DNA of 11,513 bases from Larix sibirica (taxonomy: Eukaryota; Streptophyta; Pinopsida; Pinales; Pinaceae). Below, one piece after another: positions 8,791 through 11,513 of this stretch (position 1 is its first letter; each line of letters begins with the position of its first letter). A program made the translations under genes and the position numbers. The notes beneath the pieces are model-generated. The model did not search any database. It was given only the letters and a program-made list of their open reading frames with translations, and had not been told where the DNA came from. Location of the stretch: positions 5,264-16,776 of the forward strand of contig NWUY0300000388.1 of the NCBI GenBank assembly GCA_004151065.3. The letters are read 5' to 3'.

Positions 8791-9126
8791 GAAGAGTATA
8801 TGTTCAGCTTGATGATTATGAATAAAACACAAGTTTCTGATTTCATCCACTTCTAAACCTATATGTTTAATGTTAATTTAAGTATGTCTCTTTGATCCAG
8901 TATCAATTCGATTATAGCAATTCCTTTCTCCAAGTGTTAATGACTCCAGCAACAGGTTGTTTTGTAGTACTACAGTGACGTAGATAAAAGCCAGAACCAC
9001 TATCACTAAGGAGGAAGTTTTTTGGAGCGTAGATAAAGAGTATATGTCTAGTTTGGTGGTTATCAATAAAATATAACTCTCTGATTTGGTCTACTTTTGA
9101 ACCTATATCTGCAATTTCAACTTAAG
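8791..9126 (+). repeat. Diverged direct repeat, offset 244 bases
   Basis: Bases 8791-8882 and 9035-9126 align without gaps at an offset of 244 bases, roughly 70% identical by eye. Shared phrases include GAGTATATGT, AATAAAA, TCTGATTT and AACCTATAT. Similarity fades upstream of each copy. This looks like an old tandem duplication, older than the 168-bp one. Neither copy shows coding potential. Confidence 0.7.
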
Positions 9127-9515
9127 AATCCGCCATATTACAAAGCAACAATAAATAATCTATGTCCATGATTGCTATACATCTAGAACAATAATTGTTT
9201 TTAGTCCTTTACTACTTCAATCAAAACAAGGGAACTATGAAAGCAATAAAAGAATATACAACAATGAATATGTAATATTACAGGAATAAAACCATGCTAG
9301 AAGACTTGTCTCAAAAGGAACTCTGAACAATTTGCTTAAATCAATGCAAGTTCAAAGCACAAACCTGTCTCAGAGCAAAGGCAATGTTGTTGAAGCCAAG
9401 CTTCAAATTCGATGGCAGATAACTTAGGACTATATTTCAAGAAGAAAAGGAAGTTGCACTTCAGTGATTTTGTTGTTGAAATAGGTATAGTTCATTGCTA
9501 GTGCTAAAGAACAAC
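9127..9515. other. Mostly anonymous DNA with a short open frame
   Basis: A plus-strand frame at 9290-9427 (44 sense codons, then TAG) reads RRLVSKGTLNNLLKSMQVQS and NVVEAKLQIRWQ, preceded by an acceptor-like ATATTACAG. It could be a terminal exon fragment, but I cannot assign it and chance is possible. No other content was recognised. Confidence 0.25.
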
Positions 9516-9884
9516 TTAAAAAACAAGCCAAATTACTTGAACAAGATTTTGTTTTTTCAATTGCAATTGCTTTCGCAAATGGCCATGTTGTGTTTTGGAA
9601 GTTGGTATGGCTGTCTTTGATAACTGAACCAATGGACCTTTGCATTGTGTACAATGAATTTTTGCAATGTAATGGAAAGTAAAATTGCAATGGCACAATA
9701 CAAAAGAAACAGTTCTTTGAACAAGCAAAAGAACAATGCTTCAAGATTCAGTGCAGTTTTTTTCGTCAGCAACACTATTGAAAATGCCATTGACATTTGC
9801 ATTGCAATGTCCAATGAAATGTGCCTCTAGTAGTTTCAATAAAACTAGATGGCGGGAAAAGAAAAAAACATTTTGAAGTAGCAT
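9516..9884 (-). pseudogene. Unassigned Cys-rich frame just below the helicase-endonuclease
   Basis: Beginning at an ATG 34 bases past the stop of the endonuclease frame, one minus-strand frame runs 122 codons with a single internal TGA (9741-9743) and ends at TAA (9516-9518). It includes LLEAHFIGHCNANVNGIF and later CHCNFTF followed by IHCTQCKGPLV, giving a C-x-C...C-x2-C arrangement that could be a small zinc ribbon. TTGCAA-rich composition matches the helicase block, so it probably belongs to the same element. I do not recognise a family; it could be an extra RPA-type ribbon, an extension of the transposase, or chance. Confidence 0.35.
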
Positions 9885-9917
9885 AGTATTGATATTGCAA
9901 TTTGAAAATGCAAAAGA

Positions 9918-11511
9918 TCAATTGCAATTGAGAGGGACTGATAAGAAAGTAGCATGATGGTCAGTCCAATAGGCATATGAAATAGTAAAAGCAAGGCCAT
10001 TTCCATCTAAATTCGTCCAAAAGTGATCAAGCATTGCACTAGAATCGGTTGTAGGTTTGGTTGTTTTTAATTGAAGCTTTCTCATTTGCATAAACGTTTG
10101 CAATTTTTTTTTCGATGACGTTTCCTTGAACATGTCAATATTAAAGTCACCATCAATTAGAATGCGCACAGTGTTACTGGTTTTAGACAAAATAGAATTC
10201 AATACATAGAAAATATTGTCAATGATGCTATTTGGTCTATTATAAATATTTACAAGCTTCAGAACGTTGTTAGCAAGTTTGAGGTCAGTGACAATTTCCT
10301 CTGTCAAAATTTCTGTGTAAATTTCTGTATTCAGGATGACAATATCTTTTTTTATCATTGTAATGATTCCTTGCACTGAAAATGCCAAAACACAATTGTA
10401 TTGTTCTACAAACATTTCATTATTTGGAGGCATATGCATGTGAGTTTCTTGCAAACATAAAATGTCTGCTTGCATTAGTTCAATGTCACTTGCAACATCC
10501 TCAATGTGCAAAACCAAGCTGTGTACGTTTAATGATGAAACAAGTATGTGTCCAGTAATTGGAAGTGAATTAAGACCATATTGAAATTGCAAAGCATGTT
10601 TTTGCAATCTTTTTAATTCAATCCCTACTTTTGCAAAGACCCAAAAGTTCTTTTGATCTAGTTTGTTTAGCAAGTAGAGACAGTTAATGCTTCTGACCCG
10701 AGAGACTGCAGTATAAAAAAGACCATGTCTTGTAACCCCCTTTGCATCAAATGCCAACTTTTCCAATGTCAGCCCTTGTGCTCTATGGATTGTTCGGGCA
10801 CATTCCAATTGAATTGGGAATTGTCTTCGCATGATATTGTTTTTATTCCTAAGCAATATTTGTGTTGTCACTCTTTCGATAGGTGTCTAATTGCACATGA
10901 TATTAGGTATAGAAGTGCTGCATTTTGGCTCTGGCGAATGCACCGAATCTTGGATTTTCAAATTCAACCCAAACAATGTCAAAGTTTCCTTGAATATAAT
11001 CTTTGAAAATCCCCTCTGCACCATTCACTAAGCCATCCTCAATTGAGTAGTTTCCTCCGACTAGTTCAAGAAGCATGTTTTTTTTCAATGTTATTGTAGG
11101 TAGAAGTTGAATTGTTTTCTGGCTACCAAGTTTCTTTTCAATTGAATCGACTTTTCTATCATCAGCTATTAGCGTGAATGGTTATGTTTCTAAAAGTGAC
11201 AACATTTTGCAATTGTGTTGCTGAACATATTTATTGCGATAAAATAATTATCTAAATGTTGCAACCATTGGTGGTTTCCTATGGCAATGTTGGTTTAAGT
11301 ATTCAATATCGTTTATTGTTTGGTTTCTTGTTCCGATTCTATTCAAGATTGAGATGAATGTATTGTCTGTTTGTCTGACAACTGCTTTGATCTCATAGTA
11401 CTTTACATTATTAGGCCAAAAGCTATATGGAAATGTTTGTTGTTGGAACTTTGGGCACTCAAAAATCCAAGAGTCATGAACAGGTTCTACTTGGCAAAGA
11501 TCACCACAGAA
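9918..11511 (-). pseudogene. Helitron-type PIF1 helicase fused to EEP endonuclease, broken, 5' end beyond window
   Basis: Reading leftward, the frame begins inside helicase motif III (FCGDLCQVEPVHDSWIF, family GDFxQLPPV). It continues through AVVRQTDNTFISILNRIG, the LVGGNYSIEDGLVNGAEGIF segment typical of Helitron helicases, IVWVEFENPRFG, then TPIERVTTQ, motif V (QFPIQLECARTIHRAQGLTL) and motif VI (YTAVSRVRS). An apurinic-endonuclease-like domain follows, ending in a TAA at 9918. The protein is a rolling-circle transposase acting in the nucleus. Defects are TAA at 11248-11250, TAA at 11182-11184, a frameshift near 10905-10915, and TAG at 10887-10889 where the family has Trp. The last 317 codons (to 10871) are uninterrupted, but their GTG start is not a real start. 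Rep and helicase motifs I-II would lie to the right. Identification as a PIF1 helicase is firm; assignment to Helentron rests on the fusion. Confidence 0.87.
9930..10550 (-). other. EEP (AP-endonuclease-like) domain of the helicase fusion
   Basis: This domain occupies roughly residues 108-314 of the uninterrupted 317-codon stretch. Expected landmarks appear in order: SLNVHSL (Asn), DILCLQETH (metal-binding Glu), LVNIYNRP (Tyr), ILIDGDFNID (Asp and Asn), MLDHFWTN (Asp-His) and YWTDHHATFLSV (final Asp-His pair). All catalytic positions I can see are filled by the expected residues and there is no stop or frameshift in the domain. The same fold nicks target DNA in non-LTR retrotransposons. C-terminal fusion to a PIF1-type helicase is the hallmark of Helentron-type Helitrons; its exact job there is not settled. 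Confidence 0.85.
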
Positions 11512-11513
11512 TA

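Larger units (their letters stand above)
4464..11513 (-). mobile_element. Decayed Helentron/Helitron2-like transposon, partial (minimum extent)
   Basis: Three minus-strand modules support this: a PIF1-type helicase C-terminal half, an EEP endonuclease domain fused to it, and an RPA1-like protein downstream. Helicase plus C-terminal endonuclease is the known arrangement of Helentrons, while accompanying RPA-like genes are known from autonomous plant Helitrons. Elements move by a rolling-circle-like process using a HUH Rep domain N-terminal to the helicase; that domain would lie beyond the right edge. Both minus-strand blocks share a striking excess of the palindrome TTGCAA, including within RPA introns, which argues for one origin. 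The interior (about 6550-9440) carries plus-strand plant gene debris, consistent with gene capture or later insertion. Neither terminus was found, so coordinates are only the outermost recognisable parts. Confidence 0.5.

Noticed and set aside
9918-10871. A complete 317-residue gene beginning at 10871
   Set aside because: The apparent start is a GTG in the middle of a helicase sequence whose conserved upstream residues continue in the same frame beyond a TAG, so it is the tail of a broken larger gene.
1-11513. CRISPR array, rRNA, or bacterial operon features
   Set aside because: No regularly spaced repeats, no rRNA signatures, and introns plus plant-specific proteins show a eukaryotic nuclear sequence.

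Overview
The window reads as a low-gene-density stretch of a land-plant nuclear genome, probably one with a large, repeat-rich genome such as a gymnosperm; the species cannot be named from sequence alone. The evidence is a plant-style Ty3/gypsy integrase tail at the left edge, a decayed piece of a plant-specific SMAX1-like (SMXL) gene, spliced genes with GT..AG introns, AT-rich DNA between features, a SINE-like element and two N positions (925, 4155) typical of a draft assembly. No intact host gene is present.

Left part (1-4200): the last 46 codons of a gypsy-type polyprotein (1-141), anonymous A/T-rich DNA, a strong imperfect hairpin (932-1020) with a second small perfect one beside it (1021-1040), an AT-rich tract (about 2440-2880), and a SINE-like insertion with two tRNA-like heads and a poly-A tail (about 3674-4133).

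Right part (4460-11513): what I interpret as the decayed interior of a Helitron-superfamily transposon of the Helentron/Helitron2 kind, read on the minus strand and running off the right edge. From right to left it holds (i) the C-terminal half of a PIF1-type helicase (11511 to about 10550), with three in-frame stops and a frameshift; (ii) fused to it, an apurinic-endonuclease-like (EEP) domain with all visible catalytic residues present (10550-9930); (iii) a short unassigned Cys-rich frame (9884-9516); (iv) 3 kb containing plus-strand plant gene debris, namely an SMXL fragment (7356-7724) and a 168-bp tandem duplication (6882-7217) encoding a leucine-zipper-like peptide; and (v) a four-exon RPA1-like single-stranded-DNA-binding protein pseudogene (6354-4464) with two OB-fold regions and a C-terminal zinc ribbon. 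In autonomous Helitrons the Rep/helicase cuts and unwinds DNA for rolling-circle transposition and RPA-like proteins can coat the displaced strand, so (i), (ii) and (v) make sense as one element.

The word TTGCAA is strongly over-represented in the two minus-strand blocks (11 sites in 4500-6540, 14 in 9440-11513) and rare elsewhere (4 in 6541-9439, 2 in 1-4499). This independently suggests the helicase and RPA blocks share an origin and the SMXL-bearing middle does not. No element termini were identified, and the Rep domain, if any, lies beyond the window.
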